The notes: generated from the sequence alone by a model not told the origin. 64,000 bases of DNA from Fictibacillus arsenicus (GCF_001642935.1 NZ_CP016761.1:1302001-1366000); one strand, 5' to 3'. Positions 51,183 through 59,673 are shown, counted from the stretch's first letter. Translations and numbers: made by a program.

Positions 51183-51428
51183 ATGGCATTATTTCAAAGT
51201 ATTCTATTCTGGTTTTTTATTATATTGCCTATCGTTCTTTTTATCGTGGCCATCGCCAGAACATCGTGGGTGTTGATGCTCGTGAACTTGTTATTAACAC
51301 TGCCGTTAGTTTGGTTTGTAGGCTGGATTACGGAAAGATATGGTGCAGTTTTTGTTGTAATCGCTATTCATCTCATCACAGGTGGTTGGCTGTGGGTGAA
51401 AAGTCAGCGAATGGATTTTAGATATTAG
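51183..51428 (+). CDS. Small membrane protein, three predicted helices
   Basis: An 81-residue protein, almost all hydrophobic (LFWFFIILPIVLFIVAIAR; SWVLMLVNLLLTLPLVWFVG; AVFVVIAIHLITGGWLWV). GGAGGGG lies just before ATG 51183. It follows the MFS gene by 51 bases and may be co-transcribed. Not recognised. Confidence 0.7.
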   Translation: MALFQSILFWFFIILPIVLFIVAIARTSWVLMLVNLLLTLPLVWFVGWITERYGAVFVVIAIHLITGGWLWVKSQRMDFRY

Positions 51429-51477
51429 TATGTGAAGGTTTCTGCAGATTTCAGTGTATGCAGAGCCTTTTTTATTT

Positions 51478-51765
51478 GGTTGTTTTCGTAAACTTTGTTG
51501 CTCTTGAAAGTGGTTGATTTCCACTCCAGGCTGCTCGCTTTCCACGGGGCGTGCGGTGAGCCTCCTGCCGCTTTGCGCCATTAGGAGTCTCCACCTGACC
51601 GCTTCATGGAAGTATCCTTGCTCCTGCGTCTACAAGTAAATGCTACCGATGTGAGCTTCCTCGTCGCATGCCTAGCGAGAAACTTCTCATGTGGTAGGCA
51701 CGCACCTTGCGCACCAATCAACTTGCAAATGATGCAGAATTGAAAAAGCCAAAAGCAACAATCCT
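51478..51765. repeat. Dispersed Bacillus-type intergenic element
   Basis: A GC-richer segment of about 290 bases containing TGGTTGATTTCCACTCCAGG, CTGCTCGCTTTCCACGGGGC and GTGCGGTGAGCCTCCTGCCG, wording I recognise from repeated noncoding elements of many Bacillaceae genomes. The ends carry an inverted repeat: TTGTTGCT (51496) and AGCAACAA (51754). No ORF. It fills most of the 51429-51893 gap; what remains is a terminator. Confidence 0.7.
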
Positions 51766-51779
51766 TTAGAAAATTTTTA

Positions 51780-51808
51780 AAAAAACGACCGGCTGGGATG
51801 GCCGGTCT
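51780..51808 (-). terminator. Rho-independent terminator
   Basis: GACCGGC pairs with GCCGGTC; the minus strand continues with TTTTTT. It lies 85 bases beyond the histidine kinase stop. Confidence 0.75.
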
Positions 51809-51893
51809 CGCTGGTGGGGAGGTTAGGTGTTGGAATATCTAACCTATATTTAGAATAACACGAACAAGTGTTCCTGTAAACTTTTTTTGCAGT

Positions 51894-53306
51894 CTATTTT
51901 TTCCAAAGTATTGAAAAAGTCGTTCCTTTTGGTGAACTTGACTTCATAATGAGTTCGGCACCTAAAGCTTTTGCAAGCATTCTGCTAAATGGCAAACCAA
52001 GTCCAAGTCCTCTGACTTTTAACTTTTTCTTTTCCCCTCGGAAGAAACGTTCGAAGATATATGGCTGTTCTGCTTCAGGAATGCCTGATCCTGTATCATG
52101 AACTTCGATTGCTTTCTTTGATAAGGATACAGTAATTGAGCCATCCTTTCCAAGTGCTTGGTAAGCGTTATTTAAAAGGTTGATCAAGATCTGCTGTAAT
52201 CGAAGCGGATCTGTTTCTCTGAATACATTTTCTTCGGGAACAACTAACTTAATATCGAAATCCTCATTCAACGTGATTTTCCAGTGATGTACAATTTCTC
52301 TCAGAAGTTCATTCATATTGGTTTCTTCTGATCTAATAGAAAACGCTCCGGCTGATAGGGAGTTGTAATCTAGGAGATCTTCAATCATTCTCTGTAATCG
52401 GTGAATTTCTTTCATTGTAATTTCTAAAAACTCATCACTTTCATTTCCAGAAACAATCCCGTCTTTTACAGCTTGAACAAGACCGCTTATTGATGTTACA
52501 GGTGTTTTTAAGTCATGGGTAACGTCTGCCAGCAGTTCTGCGCGAAGAGTTTCGAGCTGAGTCAGCCTGTTCGTCATCTCTTCAAAAGATGTTAATAATT
52601 CATGGATTTCCTTTTCTTTTGCTTCATCGGTGTTTAAATTGATATCGTAATTGCCATCTCTAATCTGGGAAGCAGCATATGCCACATTGTGAATCGGTTT
52701 TAAAATTTTCTTAGTCAATAGATAGATGACGATCCATCCGAGCAATCCCAACCCGATCAGTAAGATGATCGGCAATCGATATTCTTGCTCAACATCTGTT
52801 AATTCTGAGGCGTTTTGCACGACAAGAACCCAGCCCGCTTGATTGTTTTCATAGACAATCGGCTTTTTCACTGCATATACATGGGTATCATTTAGTTGTA
52901 ATTTTTGTACCGTTTTATTATTTTCTAAAATGTCAGAAGGAATCTTCTGGAGATTATGAAATTGATGTTCTTTAGGCATAAGTCCTTTATGAAGTGGTTT
53001 TGAATTTAGGACATTGCCATTCATATCTGTTATAAAAAACTCTGGCGGTCTGTCCATTTGAAGGACTTTGGCTCGGTCATCGAGTTTCTTGTTGAATAGG
53101 TTGTAGTCTTTATTTCTGTCTGTTGATGCGATTCGATCTGCCGCTTCAGCTGCCATATATTCCATGAGGGTTAACCGGTTCTCAAGGGTAGTATGTCTGA
53201 TCCACCATAAGGAAAAGACGCTAAGGATCAGCAGTCCGATGAAAAGAGTAAACAAATATCTCGTTGTCCAATACCTTAACAATGTTGTTCGATTTTTATT
53301 TTTCAT
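51894..53306 (-). CDS. Sensor histidine kinase
   Basis: A 470-residue membrane kinase. Helix 1 (YLFTLFIGLLILSVFSLWWI), an extracytoplasmic domain (about 40-165) and helix 2 (LPIILLIGLGLLGWIVIYLL) are followed by HAMP, the phosphoacceptor H in ADVTHDLKTPVTSISG, the N-box LLNNAYQAL, and G-boxes HDTGSGIP and GLGLGLPFS. It overlaps the response regulator gene, so the two are translated together. Signal unknown; the neighbouring exported repeat protein may be target or sensor partner. Confidence 0.92.
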   Translation of the reverse strand: MKNKNRTTLLRYWTTRYLFTLFIGLLILSVFSLWWIRHTTLENRLTLMEYMAAEAADRIASTDRNKDYNLFNKKLDDRAKVLQMDRPPEFFITDMNGNVLNSKPLHKGLMPKEHQFHNLQKIPSDILENNKTVQKLQLNDTHVYAVKKPIVYENNQAGWVLVVQNASELTDVEQEYRLPIILLIGLGLLGWIVIYLLTKKILKPIHNVAYAASQIRDGNYDINLNTDEAKEKEIHELLTSFEEMTNRLTQLETLRAELLADVTHDLKTPVTSISGLVQAVKDGIVSGNESDEFLEITMKEIHRLQRMIEDLLDYNSLSAGAFSIRSEETNMNELLREIVHHWKITLNEDFDIKLVVPEENVFRETDPLRLQQILINLLNNAYQALGKDGSITVSLSKKAIEVHDTGSGIPEAEQPYIFERFFRGEKKKLKVRGLGLGLPFSRMLAKALGAELIMKSSSPKGTTFSILWKK

Positions 53307-53982
53307 AGACACAGAACTGATACCCCAATCCTCGAAGTGTACGTATTTCTCCTTGTGAATCAGGCCATTTTGCCAGCGCTTGTCTGATTCGTTTTATCGC
53401 GAGGTCCACAGCGCGTTCACTGCCGTCGTAATCCAGTCCCCAAACTTGTTCAATTAAATTGTCCCTAGTAAATGTCCGGTTAGGCCTAGCTGCTAAAAAG
53501 AAAAGCAGGGAAAGATCTTTCGGTGTAAGAACGACAGGTTCTCCGTTTATTTTGACAACATGAGAATCAAGATTAAGGCTCAGTGATCCAAATTGTTTTA
53601 TATTATCTGTCTCTAAAACATTTGCAGCACGGCGTAATACTGCATTAACTCTTGCAATGACTTCTTCACCAATGAAGGGCTTTGTTATGTAATCGTCAGC
53701 GCCTTGGTTCAATCCTTTTAAACGGTAATCGATGTCTCCAAGTGCAGTCAGCATGATAACGGGACAAGAGCTGTTTTCGCGGATTTCTTGCAGGATGCTC
53801 CAGCCATCTCGATCTGGGAGCATTACATCCAATAGTACGAGATTAGGAGTATGTTCAGTAAACATATGAAGTGCCGTTTTACCATCAAATGCCTGAAGCA
53901 CTTCATAGCCTTCATGTTTTAAGTACACGGTCAAAACTCTTGAGATGGTTTCTTCATCTTCAACTAACAAAATTGTTCTCAT
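53296..53982 (-). CDS. OmpR-family response regulator
   Basis: A 228-residue regulator: receiver with phospho-Asp in LVLLDVMLPDRDGW, LTALGD and the K in YITKPF; C-terminal winged helix (PNRTFTRDNLIEQVWGLDYDGSERAVDLAIKRIR). Its partner is the kinase downstream. TGTCAG direct repeats spaced 11 bp upstream of the repeat-protein gene are candidate binding sites. Confidence 0.92.
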   Translation of the reverse strand: MRTILLVEDEETISRVLTVYLKHEGYEVLQAFDGKTALHMFTEHTPNLVLLDVMLPDRDGWSILQEIRENSSCPVIMLTALGDIDYRLKGLNQGADDYITKPFIGEEVIARVNAVLRRAANVLETDNIKQFGSLSLNLDSHVVKINGEPVVLTPKDLSLLFFLAARPNRTFTRDNLIEQVWGLDYDGSERAVDLAIKRIRQALAKWPDSQGEIRTLRGLGYQFCVYEK

Positions 53983-54013
53983 GGCAGCTCCTCCTATTAC
54001 CCATACTATACTT

Positions 54014-54043
54014 GAAAAATCCCCAGTTTTATAGACTGGGGAC
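54014..54043 (-). terminator. Rho-independent terminator
   Basis: CCCCAGT pairs with ACTGGGG, followed on the minus strand by ATTTTTC. It separates the repeat-protein gene from the two-component genes. Confidence 0.8.
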
Positions 54044-54054
54044 TTGATGGAAAT

Positions 54055-55110
54055 TTAAATTTCATTTCCGGTTTCAGCAGGACTTTCTTCGTTTAATTGC
54101 GGCTGTACATCAGCTGATGGAGGAGCGTCTGGACCAAATCGTTTTCCGCCTACATGATGCTTTCCTTTACCATGATGACCATCAGGACCAAATCCGCCTT
54201 TTCCAAAAGGTAGGAAGAAATCATCCCCGCGCAATGCATCAAGCTTATCAGCATCTTTCTCTTGGATCGCTTCAATTAATTCGCGAGTTGATTTGTCTTT
54301 TGTAGAGATGCCAAGTTCCTTTGCCAGGTTCTGCACTTTTTTCTCTTGCACTTCCATTGCAATTTCAGGAATCGCTTTTCCGTCGATCGTGATATTCAGT
54401 TTTTTAGCTTCTGCTTTAACTTTTGCAGACATTACTTCATGAGCCAGTTCTCTCATTTCCTTACCGTCAGTCGATATTCCTAACTCTTTCGCTTCCTTCT
54501 TAATCGATGCAGTCATCACTTCCTGTTGAAGGGTTTGAAGGTCTTTTCCGTCTGTTGAGATGCCAAGTTCCTTCGCTTTTTTGTTAAGTGAAGCTTGTCT
54601 AATATCTTGTCTCAATGTTTCAGCATCTTTTCCGTCTGTTGAAACACCAAGTTTCTTTGCTTCTTTTTTCAATTCAGCTAAGTGAATGGCATCAAACAGT
54701 TCACTAGCATCCTTATTGCTTGTAGAGATTCCTATATTCTTCACTTTTTTCTGAAGTTTTACGAGCTGTACTTCTTCAGCCAATGTTTCAACGTCTTTTC
54801 CGGAAGTCTTAATTCCTAATTCTTTCGCTTCCTTTTTGATTTGTTCTGTGCGGATCTCCTTCATTAACGTTTCTGCGTCTTTACCGCTCGTACTGATTCC
54901 AAGCTCTTTCGCTTTTGCAAGTAAATCCTCTGAGTCTCCTTTAAAGAAGCCACCTCCAAAATGGCCGTGTCCTTTCATCTTCATCTCCCATTTTTTCGAT
55001 GATGACTCTGCAGATGCAGTCTGATCGTTGTCTGCTGCAAGGGAAGTGGTTGCGTAGCCTCCAGCTAATAATGCGCCTGCGATTGTAAAACCGATTACTG
55101 ATTTTTTCAT
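54055..55110 (-). CDS. Exported protein with eight 28-residue SAP-like repeats
   Basis: A 351-residue secreted protein. Signal peptide MKKSVIGFTIAGALLAGGYA, a His/Gly-rich stretch, then eight tandem units of 28 residues (about 58-290) built like KKEAKELGISTDGKDAETLR. The helix-loop-helix outline looks like the SAP/LEM type. A His/Gly-rich tail (DGHHGKGKHHVGGKRFG) may bind metal. AGGAGG precedes ATG 55110. It is next to and in the same direction as a two-component system, with paired TGTCAG sites in its promoter region. Function unknown. Confidence 0.82.
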   Translation of the reverse strand: MKKSVIGFTIAGALLAGGYATTSLAADNDQTASAESSSKKWEMKMKGHGHFGGGFFKGDSEDLLAKAKELGISTSGKDAETLMKEIRTEQIKKEAKELGIKTSGKDVETLAEEVQLVKLQKKVKNIGISTSNKDASELFDAIHLAELKKEAKKLGVSTDGKDAETLRQDIRQASLNKKAKELGISTDGKDLQTLQQEVMTASIKKEAKELGISTDGKEMRELAHEVMSAKVKAEAKKLNITIDGKAIPEIAMEVQEKKVQNLAKELGISTKDKSTRELIEAIQEKDADKLDALRGDDFFLPFGKGGFGPDGHHGKGKHHVGGKRFGPDAPPSADVQPQLNEESPAETGNEI

Positions 55111-55189
55111 GAAATGTTTTCCTCCTGGATGGTTTTGAGTAGTTTTTTCTAAGGTTCGAACCTTGTACACTTAATGTAACCACTGAAGA

Positions 55190-55206
55190 TGTCAGCACAA
55201 TGTCAG
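55190..55206. promoter_or_regulatory. TGTCAG direct repeat pair, possible response-regulator site
   Basis: TGTCAG at 55190 and 55201, one helical turn (11 bp) apart, 80 bases upstream of the repeat-protein gene. OmpR-type regulators bind such direct repeats. Confidence 0.5.
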
Positions 55207-55311
55207 GAGAAAGAAAATATAAAAATATATTGAACATTTTTTGAAAGCAAAAATGAAGCAAGCATTTCCAATCAAATAAGGACTATTTCATTAAAAGTAT
55301 AAGAAGGAATG

Positions 55312-55328
55312 TGTCAGGTTGATGTCAA
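55312..55328. promoter_or_regulatory. Second TGTCAG/TGTCAA direct repeat pair
   Basis: TGTCAG at 55312 and TGTCAA at 55323, again 11 bp apart, in the same divergent region. Two pairs with the same spacing make chance less likely. Confidence 0.5.
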
Positions 55329-55430
55329 AGGGGAAGTATGGGTCATATACCTTGCCGATTTTTATGTAAAAGGCATACACTATATTTTAAAACGCAGTAT
55401 TCTTATTTGTTAGGAAGGGATTGTCATTTT

Positions 55431-56591
55431 GTGAGCTATTTATATGATGCATATATAAAAAATGAAACACAGCAGAAGTGGTTTAGCAAAATAGATATTT
55501 TGGCTAGTAAGTTTGCAGAGCGAGCTGATAAACATGACCGCGAAGGCAGTTTTCCTTTTGAAAATGTGGATGAGCTTAAAAAAGCTGGATACTTGTCGTT
55601 AACGATACCGAAAGAGTTTGGCGGAGAAGGGCTTAGTCTGTATGAGTTTGTGCTTTTACAAGAAAGAATTGCAGCTGGGGATGCAGCAACAGCATTGTGC
55701 CTCGGATGGCACCTTGGATGTTTTCTCGAACTATCCGAAGAGCGATCGTGGAAGGAAGAGACGTTCCGTTCATTATGCGAAAAAGTGGTAAACAATCAAG
55801 TCCTTGTAAATCGTGCGGCATCTGAACCTGCGACAGGCAGCCCGACACGCGGCGGGATGCCGCAAACGAAAGCTGTTAAGCGGGGTGATGACTGGGTGAT
55901 CAATGGTACTAAGACTTTTACATCTATGGCGCCGGCATTAGATCATGCAATTGTTTCTGCACAAATTGGTGACACGGGGAAAAAAGGAAACTTTTTAATT
56001 GATATGAAGCAAGATGGAGTCACTATAGAAGAGACGTGGGATACAGTTGCAATGAGGGGAACCAGAAGCGATGATCTCGTTATGAAGGATGTAAAAGTTA
56101 ATGATGAGTCTCTTGTTGAAGAAGAGCGTGGAAAATTAGACTTTCCAAAAGCTTGGCTGCTCCACATACCGGCTTGTTATCTTGGCGTAGCAGTTGCTGG
56201 AAGAAATGAAGCCGTTAATTTTGCAAAAAGCTATAAACCGAATAGTTTGCCGGGAGCTATTGCCGAGGTTCCTGAAGTTCAACGCAAGATCGGTGAAATG
56301 GAGCTCGAGCTCTTTAAGGCAAGGGAACTTCTATATTCAACTGCTGCAAAATGGGTGAATGAGCCCGAATCGAGAATGGAAATGGGACCTTCACTCATGG
56401 CAGTTAAGCATGTGGCAACAAACTCGGCTGCAAAAGTAGTAGATCTTGCGATGCGGATTGTGGGAGCAAGAAGCTTGGCCATGTCGAGTCCACTTCAGCG
56501 GCACTATCGAGATGTGCGTGCTGGACTTCATAACCCGCCGATGGACGATATGGTAATTAGTTCACTGGCTAAGAGAGCTTTAAATGAATAG
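55431..56591 (+). CDS. Acyl-CoA dehydrogenase family protein
   Basis: A 386-residue flavoenzyme fold. GYLSLTIPKEFGGEGLSLYEF and the middle NRAASEPATGSPTRGGMPQT resemble FAD-binding acyl-CoA dehydrogenases, with the C-terminal helical bundle (VAVAGRNEAVNFAK, KAWLLHIP nearby). The catalytic base cannot be fixed by eye. Members can also be monooxygenases such as DszC-like or nitroalkane oxidases. GTG 55431 follows AGGAAGGGA; the upstream frame lacks a site. Confidence 0.85.
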   Translation: MSYLYDAYIKNETQQKWFSKIDILASKFAERADKHDREGSFPFENVDELKKAGYLSLTIPKEFGGEGLSLYEFVLLQERIAAGDAATALCLGWHLGCFLELSEERSWKEETFRSLCEKVVNNQVLVNRAASEPATGSPTRGGMPQTKAVKRGDDWVINGTKTFTSMAPALDHAIVSAQIGDTGKKGNFLIDMKQDGVTIEETWDTVAMRGTRSDDLVMKDVKVNDESLVEEERGKLDFPKAWLLHIPACYLGVAVAGRNEAVNFAKSYKPNSLPGAIAEVPEVQRKIGEMELELFKARELLYSTAAKWVNEPESRMEMGPSLMAVKHVATNSAAKVVDLAMRIVGARSLAMSSPLQRHYRDVRAGLHNPPMDDMVISSLAKRALNE

Positions 56592-56602
56592 CTGTAATCT
56601 TC

Positions 56603-56640
56603 AAAGCCTTTCAGCTCATTATAGAACTGGAGGGCTTTTT
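56603..56640 (+). terminator. Rho-independent terminator
   Basis: AAAGCCTTTCAG pairs with CTGGAGGGCTTT (G-T pairs), then TT. Confidence 0.75.
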
Positions 56641-56679
56641 GCTGTTCGATAAAGTGGGGAGGGGGTATGTAAAGGGGTG

Positions 56680-56805
56680 GGATTTGTCGAGGAATTGTAG
56701 ACTCGTGGATAAACAGCCGAAACTTTTTGATTGAGGGCTAAAACTCGTGGATAAACTGGCCGAATTTCTGGATTGATGCCCTGGATTCAAACTCTTGGGT
56801 AAGTC
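56680..56805. repeat. Array D: five to six 21-bp direct repeats
   Basis: Units start at 56701, 56722, 56743, 56764 and 56785, with a weaker one at 56680. The two best (56701, 56743) share ACTCGTGGATAAAC; the others fit AnTyGTGGATTGA loosely. Period 21, no conserved tail. It lies in the 56592-56996 gap between convergent genes; the remainder of the gap is AT-rich with only two terminators. Confidence 0.7.
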
Positions 56806-56944
56806 TGAATACCCCTTAAGGTATCATCTGAAAACAGTTTCGGCACCCGAAAATGCACCTGATTTGTATGTTTTACGATGTGTTCAACCTGACTTGTTTA
56901 GTTTTTTTGTGAAATCACTTCATTTGCGCCCTAAAAAATGAAAT

Positions 56945-56971
56945 ATCCCTTCTAAAAATAATCAGAAGGGA
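56945..56971 (-). terminator. Rho-independent terminator
   Basis: ATCCCTTCT pairs with AGAAGGGAT, 27 bases beyond the restored stop of the VOC gene. The T-run on the minus strand is short (ATTTC). Confidence 0.6.
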
Positions 56972-56996
56972 TACCCACATTATGAAGGAGTATACC

Positions 56997-57369
56997 CTAC
57001 CTCTGTTGAGGCTCGTAAAAACAAAGGTTATTTCCGAATGGATCCCCTATCCTGATTTCCAGATGGCCATGAGCTTTTTCTAATCCAGGTCTTGCATACT
57101 TGTATTTTTTTTTTCGAAATCAGTTTATTGTGCAGCTCTTCAATTCCTTCAACTTGTATACGGATTTTGATGCCAGGGCTGGAATCACCATAATGTTCTG
57201 AGAGATGCAATTGGCAAGAACCTGATGACACTTGCATATATAAAGGATAATCTTCTTCATACCGGTGCTCCCAGTCTAGATGAAACTCCAAAAAGTCTAA
57301 ATAAAATTCTTTTGCTTTTTCTACGTCAAATATTCGAAGGATCGGAGTAATGCTCTTTGCTTTAATCAT
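56997..57369 (-). pseudogene. VOC-family gene frameshifted at a ten-base A tract
   Basis: The glyoxalase-like half (SITPILRIFDVEKAKEFYLD, HLDWEHRYEEDYPLY, LHLSEHYGD) is intact to the A10 tract (plus-strand T10, 57105-57114). There the frame changes and ends at 57028. With nine A the frame continues YKYARPGLEKAHGHLEIRI and DPFGNNLCFYEPQQR, the normal VOC ending, to TAG 56997. A slippage-prone tract means some full-length protein could still be made. It overlaps the MBL hydrolase stop by eight bases. Confidence 0.8.
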
Positions 57370-58303
57370 GTAAAGTGGTCTCCATTTTGTTTTTTACGAG
57401 TTGTTTTAATTGTTTTAGATTTGTTACAAAAAGTTCTTTCAAAGCCCAATCTTTATAGGGAGATGGGATTTTTATGTCATCCACATCTTCTTCACTCTCA
57501 GCGAGCCTCTTTACGTCTTTTATGTATTGAATAATTTGATAATAGTCTGATTTTGAACCTAACGGACCATGTCCGGGTACGGCTGTTTGTATATTCCAGG
57601 TACTCAATTCTTGCAGCGTATGCATCCAGTTATCCAGATCGGATTCATCAAAGAACGAAGGATTTGTTTGGACGAATAATAAATCTCCCATAAAAATGAC
57701 CTCGTCTTCTGGTAGATATAAGAACGTATCACAAGGCGAATGACCAGCGCCTCTTGTGAAAAGCTGAGCTGTCCGTTCAGTACCATGAATAGTAAAAGCT
57801 TCAAGGAACGTACAAGAAGGGAGAGTTAGCGTCAAGGTTGGTAAGGACACTAAGATTTCCTGTAAAAAATGAATCTGTGTGAGTGTTTTTCGCGCTTTTG
57901 TCTCGTTATATTCGCTTTGTAACGTTTGTATGTAATTTTCTAATCCAGCGATATCTTGCTTCTGTACATTAATACGTTGAGGCTGAATGTCCCTCGTTTT
58001 TTTGTAGGTTACCTCACTTGATATCAGGATGCTGGAGTCGAAAACCTGGTTTCCGCGGATGTGGTCTCCATGGTAATGACTGTTCACAACCCAAGAAACA
58101 GGCCGATTTGTCACCTCTTCTGCACACTTCTTTAATTCCAGTGCTGCTTGCTGTGTATTGAATGTGTCAAATACGATAGTTTTATCACCCAAATCTATGA
58201 AACCCGCATTTCCAACGGCACCGCCGCCATCCTTAGCAATAGCTGTATATATACCTTCTTTTACTTTATGAAGTTCAAAATGTTTATTTTCAGTCAGATT
58301 CAT
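57362..58303 (-). CDS. MBL-fold metallohydrolase
   Basis: A 313-residue metallo-beta-lactamase-fold protein. The metal motif is NSHYHGDHIRGN (HxHxDH), with a further His in GAGHSPCDTFLY and Asp in FMGDLLF; late His in VPGHGPLGS. Glyoxalase II or lactonase-like hydrolysis is possible. AGGAGG lies upstream of ATG 58303. It is coupled to the VOC gene, so both may act on one substrate. Confidence 0.9.
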   Translation of the reverse strand: MNLTENKHFELHKVKEGIYTAIAKDGGGAVGNAGFIDLGDKTIVFDTFNTQQAALELKKCAEEVTNRPVSWVVNSHYHGDHIRGNQVFDSSILISSEVTYKKTRDIQPQRINVQKQDIAGLENYIQTLQSEYNETKARKTLTQIHFLQEILVSLPTLTLTLPSCTFLEAFTIHGTERTAQLFTRGAGHSPCDTFLYLPEDEVIFMGDLLFVQTNPSFFDESDLDNWMHTLQELSTWNIQTAVPGHGPLGSKSDYYQIIQYIKDVKRLAESEEDVDDIKIPSPYKDWALKELFVTNLKQLKQLVKNKMETTLHD

Positions 58304-58414
58304 GTAATAACCAACCTCCTATCATTTAATTTTCTCTTCTAACCTGCAGAAACCTTTATATCAAGAAGGATTTTTATTCCAGAAAAAAGAATTGTAAAGG
58401 AAAGGGTGGACACT

Positions 58415-58657
58415 ATGAAACTAGGAACGATTGTTTACTATGTCTTGTTTTTATACATCGGTTTTTTTATATTTCTCCAGGAGGATTGGTCTCCTTGGTT
58501 AGTTGGCTTCCTAGTCATTGTATTAACTTTTAGTCTTCGAAAGTTTACAGAGAGGGTCGAATTCTTACAAAGGAAAATTCACTTTCTTGCCGGGTGTGGT
58601 GTTCTTTATGGGATGCTGATCATTTGGGCGTCTGTGATTAAATTTATCGTTTATTAA
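58415..58657 (+). CDS. Small membrane protein, three predicted helices
   Basis: An 80-residue protein (TIVYYVLFLYIGFFIFL; WLVGFLVIVLTFSL; HFLAGCGVLYGMLIIWASVI). ATG 58415 follows AAAGGGTGG. It is the first of three closely spaced genes (13 and 2 bases between them). Not recognised. Confidence 0.7.
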   Translation: MKLGTIVYYVLFLYIGFFIFLQEDWSPWLVGFLVIVLTFSLRKFTERVEFLQRKIHFLAGCGVLYGMLIIWASVIKFIVY

Positions 58658-58670
58658 AGGAGGGCAATCA

Positions 58671-59099
58671 ATGAAAGAAAAACTAATCCGAGTAGGTACT
58701 GCGTATGTACCAGTTCGGGATCCAAACTTATCTGCTAAATGGTACGCTGAAAATCTTGGAGCTGAAATTAACTATCAGGATGAAGATAAAGCGATTATGA
58801 ATCTAGCTAACCAAAGCTTTTTCCTCGTAAAGGCAGAGCAAAACGAGAGTGCCAACTTCACAGATTACAAAGGCAATGAAAGATTTAGTTTAACGTTTGA
58901 AGTCGACGGGATTGATACGCTGTATAACTTGCACGAGGAATTCAAGAGTCTAGGAATTCAGACTGGTGAAATAGAAGACCGCGGTCATGCGGGTGAGAAT
59001 TTTGTATTCTGCGATCCGGATGGAAACAAATTTGATGTATGGAGTGAATTAAGTCCGTCATTTAAAAAAATGCGCGCTTCTTATTACGAGGAGGTATAA
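58671..59099 (+). CDS. VOC-family protein
   Basis: A 142-residue single-module vicinal-oxygen-chelate protein: TAYVPVRDPNLSAKWYAENLG at the start, FSLTFEVDGIDTLYN in the middle, and the ending NFVFCDPDGNKFDVWSE. Substrate unknown. AAAGGAGGG precedes the ATG. Middle gene of a three-gene operon between two membrane proteins. Confidence 0.87.
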   Translation: MKEKLIRVGTAYVPVRDPNLSAKWYAENLGAEINYQDEDKAIMNLANQSFFLVKAEQNESANFTDYKGNERFSLTFEVDGIDTLYNLHEEFKSLGIQTGEIEDRGHAGENFVFCDPDGNKFDVWSELSPSFKKMRASYYEEV

Positions 59100-59101
59100 A
59101 A

Positions 59102-59389
59102 ATGAGGTGGGTGATCGGTATCATCTTCTCTTTGTTAGGCGTTCTTCTACTAACGCAAGGTCTATCTTTAAGAGCGGCTGGAGCGGGAACCATAGATGGT
59201 GATGGTATCGGCGTTTATTTCTTAGGCATGGAAATCAATGATAAAGTGGCAACCGCCGATATACCGACTTACGCTAATGGCTTTTTAGGAACAGGCACGA
59301 TTCTTTTGCTTCTTGCTGTCTCACTTTTTGTTATCCTCTTAAAAGAAAAAAACACATTCAAACCGATTCGAAGAAAAAATCATGCTTGA
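59102..59389 (+). CDS. Membrane protein, two predicted helices
   Basis: A 95-residue protein: N-terminal helix (WVIGIIFSLLGVLLLTQGLSL), an outside loop (GTIDGDGIGVYFLGMEINDK) and a second helix (GTGTILLLLAVSLFVILL) before a basic end. Two bases after the VOC gene. Not recognised. Confidence 0.68.
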   Translation: MRWVIGIIFSLLGVLLLTQGLSLRAAGAGTIDGDGIGVYFLGMEINDKVATADIPTYANGFLGTGTILLLLAVSLFVILLKEKNTFKPIRRKNHA

Positions 59390-59425
59390 ATTTTATGTGA
59401 AAAGGGAAATTTCATAGAAAGATAA

Positions 59426-59467
59426 AGAGGAACCAGGGATGAAGTCTCAAGGTTCTTTTTTCTTTTT
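59426..59467 (+). terminator. Rho-independent terminator
   Basis: AGAGGAACC pairs with AAGGTTCTT, followed by a T-run. Confidence 0.75.
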
Positions 59468-59493
59468 TAATAATGTGCTGAGGAGGTAAGAGT

Positions 59494-59673
59494 ATGAAAA
59501 AGAGACTTGTGCTCGTATTCATTTGCGGGTATTTATTGCTTGGTCCTTCGGCAAAAGTATTGTCTCCTACATTCAATGATAAAGCTGTGAACCTGTCTCA
59601 CTATACTCCGATCAGCACGACAATCGTCAGCGAGAACCAAGTATTATATGATAAACAAAACCCGCTCCAGTAA
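59494..59673 (+). CDS. Small secreted peptide (59 aa)
   Basis: MKKRLVLVFICGYLLLGPSA is a plausible signal peptide, followed by about 39 residues (SHYTPISTTIVSENQVLYDK). AGGAGG 8 bases before the ATG is strong. It is preceded by one terminator and followed by a weak hairpin. No family known; a signalling or accessory envelope peptide is possible. Confidence 0.6.
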   Translation: MKKRLVLVFICGYLLLGPSAKVLSPTFNDKAVNLSHYTPISTTIVSENQVLYDKQNPLQ

